From Limnomonas spitsbergensis (taxonomy: Eukaryota > Chlorophyta > Chlorophyceae > Chlamydomonadales): DNA of 64,000 bases. The position numbers and the translations under genes are program-made. The stretch is taken from the NCBI GenBank assembly GCA_037349105.1, contig JAYJMM010000039.1:7761290-7825289 (forward strand). The letters run 5' to 3'. The notes under the pieces were generated by a model. That model saw only the letters and a list, made by a program, of their open reading frames with translations, had not been told where the DNA came from and made no database searches. Below are positions 1 to 9,237 of this stretch, piece by piece; position 1 is the first letter of the stretch, and each line of letters starts with the position of its first letter.

Positions 1-707
1 AGCACATTTTAGGACTTTTCTTTGAGTAACAGCGGAGAGACGGGGCTCTCTTCATCCAATCCCAGGGCACATATATATTTACGGTACTGTAGATTTCCGT
101 TGCCTTCCATCATAATTTCCGTTGTTTGGGGTTGCGGGATCCATGAATATACTATTTATTGATCTTCGACGCCAGTTTTCAGTCCAAATTTAAGAGTTTG
201 GGAGGATAATGTGCCCTGAGGGCAGCATTAAAAGGAATAAATTTTCATACCCGAGGGAAGGCAAATCAAATCTACGATATACACTCGGGTATACATATAT
301 TTTTTTATCGTGGACTTTTATCTTAATGAATTGTTTTATTACACATCCCTCCTGTTACTCCTGTCAACATTGCAACTGGTCTCTAAAGTTATCCGCCAGG
401 TCTCCCCAAATCCCCCCCCTATCTATGCACCATGCACCCCCCTCCCTCGCAGCAGCATATATCCACCAGCGCCCCGGATGTACATCCTAGCTCATCCCGC
501 TCCCCCAAGTATTATCTCCCCCGTGAGCTCCCTCTGATGAGACTTTTCGAACATCCCACAAAACCTGCCTTACCCCCACATCCCTTCACCTTGCTCTCTC
601 CCCCTCGCCCCCCCTCCCACACCTTTCCCTCCTACTTCTCCATATCCTCCCACCCCGAGATTCACCATAATTTCCTACTTTGCGACACCTGCCTCTGTTT
701 AAATCAG
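1..707. other. Non-coding flank or intron upstream of helicase exon 1
   Basis: No supportable gene is visible here. Positions 1-350 are AT-rich and look like intron or intergenic DNA. Positions about 555-690 are a long pyrimidine-rich tract ending in a plausible 3' splice site (AAATCAG at 701-707). Open frames across this stretch give low-complexity Pro/Ser/His peptides with no family resemblance. ZNFX1-type proteins normally have more sequence N-terminal to exon 1, so earlier exons probably lie outside the window; this is inference. Confidence 0.5.
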
Positions 708-1037
708 GCAATGCAGCAGGCCTCCGAGCATCACCGGCAACAGGAACCTTCCTCCGCGCTGATCTTCGACCACATTGTGGTGTGCGGGCTTGTCGTGACA
801 GATGTGGACACTGAGGTGGGCGTGCGGCTAGCATGCATATTGCCGGTGGGAGGCAGCAGGCTGCGGTACAACTCGCTGACCATGGGGAACATGGTTGCCA
901 TCTCACTGCGAGGCGACTTCCGAGACCCAGCGTTGGTTTGGGGAACAATCACCCAGGCGCCAACGGCTGCGGAGAGATCTGCAGTGGCTGCTTTTTCGGG
1001 GCGTAGTCCATCACGACCTGGCCGCATATCCTTCCAG
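708..1037 (+). CDS. Helicase exon 1: N-terminal beta-barrel-like segment preceding the helicase core
   Basis: These 110 codons begin after a pyrimidine-rich tract and CAG, and end CTTCCAG before GTGCAG. The peptide contains FDHIVVCGLVVTD and GVRLACILPVGG, then MGNMVAISLRGDF and WGTITQAP. This resembles the segment before the helicase core in ZNFX1 proteins, which reads roughly 'x-VxVTGLV, GVxxRLxF, GSLVCLSxDxF, FATVxxRD'. The end is in phase 0 with exon 2. The splice acceptor at 707 is less certain than the donor. Confidence 0.65.
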
Positions 1038-4000
1038 GTGCAGTGCGACAGGCTGGCCCTGTCTCATATCCGCCATGGGGTGACCTGGGACACTAATCAC
1101 CCCTGAGCCATGTAGCCATCAGTGTGCTGACTGACCTATGGTATGAGACTGTTCACACTCTTAACCTCTCACGACATAAAGTCTTGATTGGCGGTGTTGC
1201 ATGCTCTCGAGGAGTGCTGATAAATGAACAGTTTTTAGAGGTGCTGTGGCGTATCACGAAAAACGGCAGAGCCTCACACACGTCGTCTGAATGAGAGAAT
1301 GACTGAGATGCAATCCAGCCTGTAATACATCCTACATGGAGATCCCACCTCAAGGCATAACCTACCGGTCCGCGATATCTTGCACATTTGATTTGCATGT
1401 CTGCATGAACCTGTGATACTTTCTGAACCCATGATGGAAGGGCCATGCAACGTCATGAGTCTAGCCGTGTCAGGCAACCAGATTTGTGTGCCTACAGTCC
1501 CTACACCATGCCGGCTGTCACTGTGCGCTGCGCCTAGTCGGTGCACGGCCCCTTGCTGTCACTGCGATCCATTCTTGCGCGCAATGGTATGGCATGTTCC
1601 ATTATGTCTTTGCGGTATGGGTGAAATGTATATCCCCCCGGAACAGGAACCCATGTGAAGTTGTGAGAGCACATAGCATGTGGTAGTCCAGGGACTAACG
1701 CAGAGGGCAAAGGCACAGCCAGCACAGTTTCAGTGTTCATCTCAGGAGCGTTGGGATCCACAATCAGGATGCATATATTATAAGCATGCTAATGCCGTGC
1801 CAGTCAGGATGACATGCGGCGATCACTGCGTGCCCCCGGCTCGCTATCGTCATTCATTAACCGTTTTGAATCTTGCCACATGTTGGGACCAGCCAGGGTG
1901 AGAGATCAACAGAGTTATTTGTGTGTGCTGCCTTCGCCTGTAAAATAAAAACATCTGTTTGTAAATCAAGGGGATTCTGATGCTATGTAGCGCATGTACT
2001 TTCTTTGCCTCTTTGCAACATCAGCTTCCCTCTCTGCCTGCCAGGCTATCAGCTACACCGTGGTAGCTCAATTTTGTTATTTTTGAGCTTTGGCTGTTTG
2101 ACTGCTATGAAGCAGTCCTTCAAAAAGGCTGAAGGCATCACTTTGTAGCATCCATGAGTAGGTGGCACAGTCAAATTGACATAATGACGGACCCGGGGTG
2201 ACTCCTGGAGCCCTACGGCAGCCCGGTTGAGTTGACAGCCAGAAACCTCGAAACTCTTTGATCATGCTGTTGCTGTTTCTTCATTTCAGGTCCAGTGGTA
2301 TCGGGGCGCCAACTACATTACAGACTCACAGATTTTGGAGGAGCTGGCTAGCAGCTACGGCAAAGCCCGACTGATCGAGAACCCCGTGTCCTTTGTGACC
2401 TATGCCCCGGTGTTGGCTGCACTGAGCAGCCTTTGGATTCTAGGATGCCCCATCGAGCTGCCCTTTTCTGACACGCTAATGACCGGCCAGCTGGCTCTTG
2501 CAACCGATGCGGAGGCCTTTGGGGCGGCTGGCCTTGCACTAGGAGTCCCATCCTCGCTAGACCAGTTCCAGGTATGTGGGGGCCATGTGGGGAAAGGTGG
2601 GTGGGCAGGTGAGGGGAGGGGCGGGCTGGTAGCAGGGGGCAGGTGGGGGAAGTGCATGTGCCAGGTGTGTGTGGGAGGGCACATGGGGGGGCCGGTGTGG
2701 AGCAGGTGCACAGTAGTGAGAGTTCAAGTCTACAGAAGGGTGCCTGTTTTTTTTCTCCTTGCCCTTCCCCACCTACAAGCCTCCTTTGTGGTGCCATTGC
2801 AGGTTGATGCGTACGAGCATGTGCGCCAGCACTCCCTGGCCCTGGTGCAGGGTCCACCGGGGACCGGCAAGTCGTTCCTGGGCTCTCGGTTGGCTTGCAT
2901 ACTCGCCCAAAGTTACGGCCGGGTGCTGGTTGTCACAGCCAAGAATCATGCCCTGGACGAGATGCTGATGGACATCGCGGCGCTGTATGCTAGCAGGGGT
3001 ACGGCGGGCGGGGCTGATACCAGCAGCATTGAAGCTGGGCTGGGATACGTGGGCCGGGTAGGCAACAGCCGCAAGATCCAGGCGGCACTGCAGCCGCGCA
3101 GTCTGGCAGCGCTGGTGAAGCCGATCACCAGTGAGCGCGCTGCCGCTGCCAACAGCGCGGTGCAGGACCTGACCCGGAGAGTTCGGAGCAAGGCGGCGCT
3201 GCTTTCAGAGGAGGCGAGCCTTGACGCAGAGGCTTACGTGCGTGCCACTGGTGATGCAGGGATGCGCACACTGTGCTACTGGCTGGGGGCAGAGTGGGAT
3301 GGAAAACAGACTCTACCTCAGACCTTGACGCCTGACCAGATCCTACAGGCCGACGACATGCTGAGAAAATCTGCCCAAGAAGTGATGTCAGAGCTGAAGG
3401 AGGAGATGGTGGCAATGCAGGCTGCTGAGGAGGGTGCCAGGGCCGGTCCAGAATCGGCATTAGAGCGGGAGCGGGAGCTATGGCGGAGGGAGCAAGAACT
3501 GCTTGAGCGCTCAGCAGGGGGGCCAGCTGAGGAGGACGAAGGAAGGCTGGACTCCTACTTGGCCATTGTCCGGTGGGTATTTGTAAGATCAAGGCAGATG
3601 GAGTCCTAGAAATTTACTCGCATGACTGAAACATTTTGCTATTGGTTTTAAGACATTGACTCGTTTCAACTGTATTATATTTGTGTGTTGTCTGGTTGCA
3701 AGGGGGAATCTCATGTCATTGCTACTGGTCATTGGAAGCTTCTTGCAGTTGAATTCCATGAGCGTACCAAGCCAAGGCTACTTCTTTATAATATTTTGCA
3801 AGCATTAAATGTCTGTGAGTTGAAGTCGAAGGCACTTCATTGGAGTCTAATTCATGGACTGAATAAAATTCTGAAAAACTAGGAATTATCTGAATAATCT
3901 GAAAACTGGTACACCCTTTACCCAATACCCTATACCTTACTCTCAGGTGCTTTGGTCCCGGTGGGAAGATCTCCGAGCCGCCAGATGCATACTGGTATGC

Positions 4001-7000
4001 GTGGGATTTCCCGCGGCGCAGGGCTTTGGTCCTCTCCCTGCTTCAAGCGGAATTTCGGAGCATATGTGCTGCCCTCACCCAGCTAGTTGAGGATCTTCAG
4101 CCTCTTCAAGAGGAGGCAGCCGCAGCCCGCTCGGTGGATGAGGCGAGAGCACTGCGCCTTGTGCCAGTCGTGGGTGCCACAGTTATGGGGATCTTGCTTC
4201 ACATGGACGCCATAGCCGAGTCTCAACCTGCGGCGCTGCTACTGGAGGAGGCTGGCGAGGTGTCCGAGGCAACGTTGCTGGCGTTGTTGCGCATCCCTTC
4301 GCTGCTGCGATGCGTAATGATCGGGGACCACCAGCAGCTGCGGCCGGCGGTGGCAGCACACGACCTTCTGGTGCACAAGCGCCTTGATGTCAGCTGCTTT
4401 GAGCGCCTGGTGAAGCTGGGGATGCCGGTGCCGTGTCTTCAGACACAGAACCGCATGCGTGAGGAGGTGCTGGCTCCAGTGAGGCTGCACTACCCTCAGC
4501 TGAGATCCAACAGTGAGCGGATCAGCGGTCTCCAGCGGGTGCCGTGGCTGCCTAAACCGCTGTTCTGGTGGGAGTGTGAGACGCTGGCGGTGCGGCAGGA
4601 CTCGAGCTGGCGTAACGAGGAGCAGGCGCAACGGGCGGTGCGGCTGGCTAAGTTCCTGGTGCATCAGGGTGCGGCAGCAGCGGAGCGAATCACGCTGCTG
4701 GTGCCGTATGCCGTCCAGCTGTTCTTCGTGCGTATGCTGATGCGCGCTGAGGGGCTGGAGGCTGTGACATGTTCAACTGTGGATCAGTACCAGGGCGACG
4801 AGAATGATATCATTATCCTGTCTCTGGTGAGAAATATCCGTGACACGTTGTTCACCTTATTTGGCAGAGTCCCCCCAGGCGGCCCTTAGGCCTCTGGGGC
4901 TCTGCCAGGGCTCTGCCCCTGTAGTCAGCCCGTAACTGTCAGCCAGTCTGTCTGTCTGTCTGTCAACATCGACTGGGTCTGCTGTCCCAGGAACTCTACA
5001 AGCTGGCGCCTTCAGCATATTTTGGAGAAGATTTGTCAGAGCGGTTAATTAGTCTGAGTTCAAAGATCGAGTATTGAGCTACAGACTAGAGGTGTATCTG
5101 AAAGCTATGCAGGCAGGCAGACGTGGGGAAGTAGACGTAGCAGGTTAATTCGCACCAAAGTATCATAATCGCCTTGGTTAAAAACGTCCCTCCTGCTGAG
5201 CTTGCAGATGGAGGCTGTGAAATGAAGAGCTTGGCTGATTGTGTTAGGTGGCAAAGTCTAAAATCCTGATGCAATCACGAGAGTCAGCATGGGGACACTG
5301 TGATTATTGCACATTCAGAGATCAGCGCATGGCAACAAATGTGTGTCCAGATTATGGAACCCTAAGCTCCGTATATGAATGCTGCAACCAGGGGCTGAAA
5401 CTGTGCTGGCTGTGTCTCTGCCCTATGCTGACAGGGTGTCCAGAAGCTTACCCTGGCCTGGCACACACTGGTCATGCGCTCAAAACGTCGCATGGTGATC
5501 CTATTCCTGCAGATATCTGTCCAAGCTACGCCATACAAATGAAACATGCCATGCCACTGCGTACTTGGCATGATGCTCACTGCTAGCATGCGCATGGAGT
5601 GTGGTGGCACCATGAGGTTGTGTCCCAACTTGCGCGTGACACACAGTGATAGCTAGTAGGGTGTAGAGACTGCAGTCACAATGTTGGTAATTTGAGAGAG
5701 CGACATGGATTAATTCATGACATTGCCCAGCCCCTCCTCGAGTGGGGTTAAGAAGGCATGACCCCTGTATGAAGCCATGCAACTCAGTCATGCGAGACAT
5801 TACAGTCCAGTAGGGCATGCCTTGATTTACTTGTCATTCCTGCTGAGTGGTCAGGCAATCCGGGATATAATGGGGACAAATATGATCCAGAGGAGAGCGG
5901 ATGTGCCGCCAACGGGTCTACCTGCCGGGGCAAGCCGGATTGGAAGCTTGTTACCGGTATGCGTACTTGCTCTTGTTTGCAAGCTCGCCTTTCTTCTTGG
6001 ACATTAGTGCAGTGCTATGGAATCATTCATTATCGTAGCTCCTTAATCTTTCACGGGTTACAAGACTGACGTGCCTTTCCCTGTTGTGCTCACCTTGCAG
6101 GTGAGGTGTGACCCTGCTGCTCCAGAGAAGCTGGGGTTCATGGGGACTGTGAACCGCATGATTGTGGCCACGTCGAGACAGAAGCTGGCACTGGTGGTGG
6201 TGGGTAGCAGCCGCTGCTTTGGCACACACCCAGAGTGGAGCAAGCTCATGGCAGCTATGAAGGCGGATAATGCCGCGGTAACGCCGCAACGCCCGCATGG
6301 CCTTGCAAGGGCCCCAATGCCAATGGATGTCAAAGAGGAAGCGGGCATGGGCCCTGCGCTGCCTATCTGCTGCCCCCGCCACCCACACAAGCTGCTGTGG
6401 GTGCCGGACTCGCGCTGCTTCCCACCCAGCGGCTGCGGCGAGGCATGTGGCCAACAGCTCCCACGCTGTTCACACACTTGCTCCCTCCGTTGCCACTCCC
6501 CCATCGAGGCACACGGCCTCTGCAAAGTGTCCGTCACCCACACGCACTCCCCTTGCGGCCATATAATCCACTGCCAGTGCCATGCCATTCCTGTGGAGTG
6601 CCCGAAGCCGGGGCTCTTCAAGCTGCCTTGTGGGCATGAAAAACAGATGACCTGTGGGGCCAGGCAGGCAGAGATGTTGCTGCCAGAGGCGGAGCGCCCC
6701 AAGTGCACGGCTTTCAGCGAAGTGCGGCTTGAAACTTGCGGCCATACCATCTGGCTGCCATGTGGGGCTGACGCTAAGGGCTACTCTGACCCAGACTTCA
6801 ATGCATGCAGCGGCTGTATGAGGGTCCCCTTTTCAGGCTCTGATGCAGATCATGGAGGCCAGGACGCATTGCGCCGCTTCCTCGCGCCATATGCTACCCA
6901 GAAAGCTGCGGCGGGAGCGGCGGCGGGTGCTGCGGCGGGAGCAGCGGCGGCCCCTTTGGAAGACTCCTGCTTGTCATCTGAGCAAGTCAGGGTGATTGCG

Positions 7001-7842
7001 GATGAGACTCTGCGGCTGGGTTTGTGTAACCTGGGTGAGGTGGAGCTGGTTCAAGAAGCTGTACGGGCAGCAAGGGTGCCTCACGCGCTGGCATTGGCAG
7101 CCACGCCCGACCCAATTGTCTGGAGCCACACGGCCACAGCTGAGGATAAGGCCGGTGCGGAGGCAAGCTTTCGCTCCGATCAGGCCCTCTGGCGTGTGCT
7201 GCTTCGCGAGAGCGGAGTTGCGGTGCCCCAGGAGTGGCAGCGGCAGCCGCTTAGCCTTATCGGCGGATTGGCTCTCCTGGGGCTGGGGAGGGAGGGAAGC
7301 CCTCAGATGCGGCGGTCTTCGGACAGAGGCTGGCAGCACTACATCGGGCAGGGATCCATGACGCAAAGTCGCTCCTGGCCCTGCTGCAAAAGGCGGGGGA
7401 CGCTGCGTATGCTGAGCTGACTGAGCATGCAAAGGCTTGGTACGAGTGGGAGGAGCACAGACTGGCAGAAACTGTCCTGAATAGGCTCCGAGCAGCTCCG
7501 CCTCCTCAGGACTTGTCTGCAGATGCACCTCTCAGCAGCGCCTCAGCCCATGCATCAGCATCAAGCAAGCTGGTCTCCACAGGCTCATCAGCTCTTCCGG
7601 GGAGGCCTGCTGCTAGTGCTACGTCTGGGAGGGCTGAGGCTGGTGTTGATGATGTCGGGGGGACGTCTAGCAGTACAGACCGCTTGAGAGCAGCACCTCA
7701 AGACATCATAGTCATAGATGCAGCGGAGCGGGACAAATATATGCCGTGGCCTTTGACAGCCCCGCCTGCTCAGCAACCGCCAGCATGCGCGCATCATGGG
7801 GCCTACTATGCGCCGCTGACGTGCTCGGACCTCCACATCTAG
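708..7842 (+). CDS. ZNFX1-like SF1 RNA helicase with NFX1-type zinc-finger region, 5'-partial, five exons, 3' frame disturbed
   Basis: This is a spliced gene for a superfamily 1 helicase of the UPF1-like, ZNFX1 subgroup. Family members bind and remodel RNA in RNA surveillance, small-RNA pathways or antiviral sensing. Proposed exons are 708-1037, 2290-2571, 2803-3572, 3947-4826 and 6101-7842. All four introns are GT-AG, and the joins are phase-consistent (0, 0, 2, 0), giving an unbroken frame from 708 to about 7,290. Motifs seen in order are GPPGTGKS (I), TAKNHALDE (Ia), LLLEEAGEV (II), IGDHQQLRP (III), QNRMREEV (IV), VDQYQGDENDIIILSL and NRMIVATSRQK (VI). A Cys/His-rich NFX1-like segment follows. 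The frame moves by -1 near 7,290, then stays open to a stop at 7,842. The first ATG (711) is probably not the true start, because the segment upstream of the domain expected in this family is missing. The family call is strong; exon ends are manual and unverified by RNA. Confidence 0.82.
1038..2289 (+). other. Intron 1 of helicase gene (1,252 bp)
   Basis: It starts GTGCAG and ends TTTCTTCATTTCAG. It is AT-richer than the exons and has stops in all coding-sense frames. About 1,345-1,880 is an interspersed repeat related, in reverse orientation, to the one in intron 4 (annotated separately). From 1,881 to 2,289 I see nothing beyond ordinary intronic sequence. Confidence 0.65.
1345..1880 (-). 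repeat. Interspersed repeat copy in intron 1, inverted relative to the intron 4 copy
   Basis: The reverse complement of this segment aligns collinearly with about 5,249-5,835. The best anchor is a perfect 20-base match: 1,714-1,733 read on the minus strand equals 5,395-5,414. Further collinear anchors are 1,579-1,600 with 5,541-5,562, 1,350-1,370 with about 5,806-5,826, and 1,864-1,878 with 5,249-5,264. Intervening sequence is diverged with small indels, so these are old copies. I found no intact ORF or clear terminal repeats, so the element class is unknown. Confidence 0.65.
2290..2571 (+). CDS. Helicase exon 2: linker into the RecA1 domain
   Basis: These 94 codons lie between TTTCATTTCAG and GTATGTGG. 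The peptide starts VQWYRGANYITDSQILEEL and continues through FVTYAPVLAALSSL to SSLDQFQ. In ZNFX1-like helicases the corresponding segment carries an aromatic, acidic stretch that leads into the helicase core. It ends just before the Q-motif-like region that opens exon 3. Both splice phases are 0. Confidence 0.72.
2572..2802 (+). other. Intron 2 of helicase gene (231 bp, stop-free and a multiple of three)
   Basis: GTATGTGG to GTGCCATTGCAG, very G-rich (runs of GTGGG and GGGG) in its first half. It is 77 codons long without a stop in the coding frame, so an unspliced read-through product is possible. The peptide it would add is Gly-rich and unlike the family, which favours intron status. Confidence 0.7.
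2803..3572 (+). CDS. Helicase exon 3: Walker A (motif I), motif Ia and a charged insertion
   Basis: It opens VDAYEHVRQHSLALVQ followed at once by GPPGTGKSFLGSRL, the P-loop that binds ATP phosphates. About 20 residues later comes VLVVTAKNHALDEML, equivalent to motif Ia (family form TNHALDQ). RVGNSRK matches the family's RVG-containing stretch. The rest (3,140-3,560) is a charged, Glu/Arg/Ala-rich insertion with coiled-coil character (ELKEEM, ERERELWRREQELLERS), as is common between motifs Ia and II in this group. The donor is CG before GTGGGTAT; the split codon is completed by the first base of exon 4. Confidence 0.85.
3573..3946 (+). other. Intron 3 of helicase gene (374 bp)
   Basis: GTGGGTAT to TTACTCTCAG. 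AT-rich with many stops. I see no embedded gene or repeat in it. Confidence 0.75.
3947..4826 (+). CDS. Helicase exon 4: motifs II, III, IV and V (DExx box and RecA2 start)
   Basis: Segment RLVPVVGATVMGILLH corresponds to the family's motif before the DExx box. LLLEEAGEVSEATLL (about 4,238-4,282) is motif II with EEAG where UPF1 has DEA; EEAxE is normal for ZNFX1. IGDHQQLRP (4,320-4,346) is motif III. FERLVKLGMPVPCLQTQNRMREEV (quoted only as positions 4,399-4,470) contains the QxRM motif IV. ITLLVPYAVQLFFVR and STVDQYQGDENDIIILSL (about 4,774-4,826) give the RecA2 core and motif V. The exon ends TCTCTG before GTGAGAAA. Confidence 0.88.
4946..4964. repeat. GTCT tetranucleotide microsatellite
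   Basis: About 4.75 perfect GTCT units lie near the start of intron 4. It is a simple sequence repeat with no evident role. Confidence 0.85.
5249..5835 (+). repeat. Interspersed repeat copy in intron 4
   Basis: Partner of the inverted copy at 1,345-1,880. It begins near GTGGCAAAGTCTAAAA and contains CTGAAACTGTGCTGGCTGTG at 5,395-5,414, matched perfectly on the opposite strand of intron 1. Short ORFs in the two copies share fragments such as 'PVG-x-AL' only because the DNA is related. No complete protein is encoded. It is likely a non-autonomous transposable element or a fragment of one. Confidence 0.65.
6101..7842 (+). CDS. Helicase exon 5: motif VI, NFX1-like Cys/His region and disordered C-terminal tail
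   Basis: It begins VRCDPAAPEKLGFMGTVNRM and continues IVATSRQKLALVVVG, the motif VI equivalent (family form VALSRAKxGxxxIGN) that keeps the conserved SR. From about 6,358 the chain is rich in Cys and His (CCPRHPHK, SGCGEACG, CSHTCSLRCH, CGHIIHCQCH, LPCGHEKQMTCG, LETCGHTIWLPCG), with spacing like ZNFX1 zinc-binding NFX1 repeats but degenerate. An alanine/glycine microsatellite-encoded run lies at about 6,908-6,955. Coding sense moves to another frame near 7,290, then continues QRLAALHRAGIHDAKSLL, EHAKAWYEWEEHRLAE and a Ser/Ala-rich tail to the stop at 7,842. Confidence 0.72.
7265..7310 (+). other. Apparent -1 frameshift in exon 5
   Basis: The frame used from 6,101 reads sensibly to about 7,280 and then gives low-complexity sequence and a stop at 7,418-7,420. 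The frame 2 nt further on is open and protein-like from about 7,295 to 7,842. The region is G-rich (GGGGCTGGGGAGGGAGGG), where a single lost G would explain the shift. No GT-AG intron of plausible size fits. It is either a consensus error or a real mutation. Confidence 0.6.
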
Positions 7843-8732
7843 AGGTGCCGCGGGACTTCCTGTACCGTGCCTCCCTGGCAGGCAGTACGTACGTCAGCAT
7901 TGATCTTCGCAGTGCAGACTTCCATGTCCTGTCCCTTGCAGTCCCATAGCTGATTAAGCAGCCATCCTGGGCAACGTGGCTGGGAGCTACGCTGGACGCG
8001 GGTCTGACAGCCCAGGTGCCCTTCCTAGCGGACCTCAAGCCGTTGCGGATGCGCGTGCTAGGTAAGGTTCTACACCGTAAGAATGCAGCATTGCAGTCAT
8101 ACTGCCTAAGCCTGCTGACACAGCTTCTGTCAGCAATTGCAAGCCTGCACCCGGATGACTTTGCTGTCGTGAGCCGTGTGTTCCGCTTCTCTTGCGACGA
8201 GCTGTGCATGCAGCTGCGTCCGGGCGCCACAGCTCGTGAGGCTGACCGGTTGTCATCGCTGGTAGAGCGTGTGCTGCATCAGCTAGGATGGGGGGAGCTG
8301 CTGCCAACGCGTGTTGAGGTATTCAACCTGGTCAGGCGGCCGTTGGGAGAACGCGTGGCAGGCATGGCTCGATGCCTCCTAGAAGAGGGCACAGACATCC
8401 TCTTGCACCTCGGGCACCCTGCCTTGCGCACCTCAGCTCAGTTTGTGGACCTGCCAGCCGTACACAACGCCGCGTGGACAGAGCCACCGCAACCGCCACT
8501 GACGGCAGAGGAGCGTTGCGACGACAGCAACTTTGTGAGGGAGATGCTGGCCACCCTACCCAGGAAAGGACACTTGAAGGCCGTTCAGAGCAGCCCTATC
8601 ATGAAGATGAAGAAGCTGCCGATGTGGGCTCGTCCCCTCGTTGCGCTTGAGCAAATGCAAGCTGACAAGGTTTCCGCTGGCAGAAAAACCTCCTTGTCAG
8701 TGGCTTCTGCAACCTTCGAGCCCTCAAGGTGA
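7743..8732 (+). pseudogene. Unrecognised protein segment with an in-frame TAG; C-terminal domain of the helicase or a separate degenerate gene
   Basis: One frame reads AVAFDSPACSATA, then EVPRDFLYRASL and TYVSIDLRSADFHVLSL. It meets TAG at 7,947-7,949 and resumes directly in the same frame with KQPSWATWLGATLDAGL and FLADLKPLRMRVLGKVL. The same frame continues to FRFSCDELCMQL and runs to TGA at 8,732. Composition is that of a folded protein, and the text on both sides of the TAG reads as one domain. No splice pair removes the TAG cleanly (the only nearby GT-AG pair would make a 36-nt intron). Upstream, a second -1 shift near 7,740 would connect it to the exon 5 tail. I do not recognise the family. 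Confidence 0.5.
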
Positions 8733-9152
8733 ATGGAGGTTAAACAACAAGATTGAATCATAGCAATGTTAATGTTGCCATGACCTTATGACCATGCCCA
8801 TTTATGTATCGGGCTGATTCCAATTCGAGCAAGGATTGATTCCGACAATTTATTAAGTCCACATGCTTTAGTAGACTTGGGTAACGATACTTCAATGAAT
8901 GCCCTGTCCTTTTTCTGTGAGCATGTTGCCAGAGTAAGTAAGGCCACTGTCATCTTGCAAGATTACTTACTTGCTTACGGTATGTCATGAATATCTTGCA
9001 ACTTCGGCGGGAGTTCAAATCAATTTGCTGATACATGGTCTCTCTAGCCCGAAAACCCAGGCAAAAAATGATGTACTGATAGAGGGCTCAATTATCATTT
9101 GCCATCATAGCGTAAATGGACTGAGCAAAATTTGAAACCGGATCTTACGTCA
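8733..9152. other. AT-rich spacer between the last coding segment and the first telomere array
   Basis: No ORF or RNA gene is recognised. A small hairpin is possible at about 8,934-8,975 (AGTAAGTAA pairing with TTACTTACT across a 20-odd-base loop). It ends abruptly at the ITS1 boundary, TTACGTCA followed by GGGTTTAGGG. This is the last sequence that looks like ordinary chromosome-internal DNA. Confidence 0.6.
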
Positions 9153-9237
9153 GGGTTTAGGGTTTAGGGTTTAGGGTTTAGGGTTTAGGGTTTATGGTTT
9201 AGGGTTTAGGGTTTAGGGTTTAGGGTTTAGGGTTTAG
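9153..9237 (+). repeat. Interstitial telomere array ITS1, (TTTAGGG)n
   Basis: About 12 tandem TTTAGGG units with one variant (TTTATGG near 9,191). The G-rich strand is on +, the same orientation as the terminal telomere. The array passes into TTTAGTTTTAGTCTTTTC, which also follows ITS2. It sits exactly between single-copy chromosomal DNA and subtelomeric satellite, as an old chromosome end would. Confidence 0.95.

Larger units (their letters stand above)
4827..6100 (+). other. Intron 4 of helicase gene (1,274 bp)
   Basis: GTGAGA to CACCTTGCAG. It splits the helicase just before motif VI, and joining 4,826 to 6,101 restores the family's 'LSLVR' sequence. It holds a short GTCT microsatellite and an interspersed repeat (both annotated). 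The rest is AT-rich non-coding sequence. Confidence 0.8.

Noticed and set aside
2572..2802. Intron 2 as coding sequence, because the frame stays open through it
   Set aside because: It has good GT-AG boundaries, the exons on both sides join in family-like sequence, and the intervening peptide is a Gly/Val-rich low-complexity insertion directly ahead of the P-loop.
4827..4889. Helicase terminating at 4,889 in the exon 4 frame
   Set aside because: The extension after LSLVRN is unlike the family, whereas splicing at 4,826/6,101 restores the expected motif VI region in phase.
6058..6750. Minus-strand 230-codon ORF opposite exon 5
   Set aside because: It is antisense to the Cys/His-rich helicase exon, and its residues mirror the codon composition of that exon. 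It has no independent family resemblance.
7947..7949. TAG read as glutamine under a variant nuclear code
   Set aside because: Nothing else supports recoding: the helicase exons contain no in-frame TAG or TAA. One isolated codon beside two frame shifts is better explained by decay or error.
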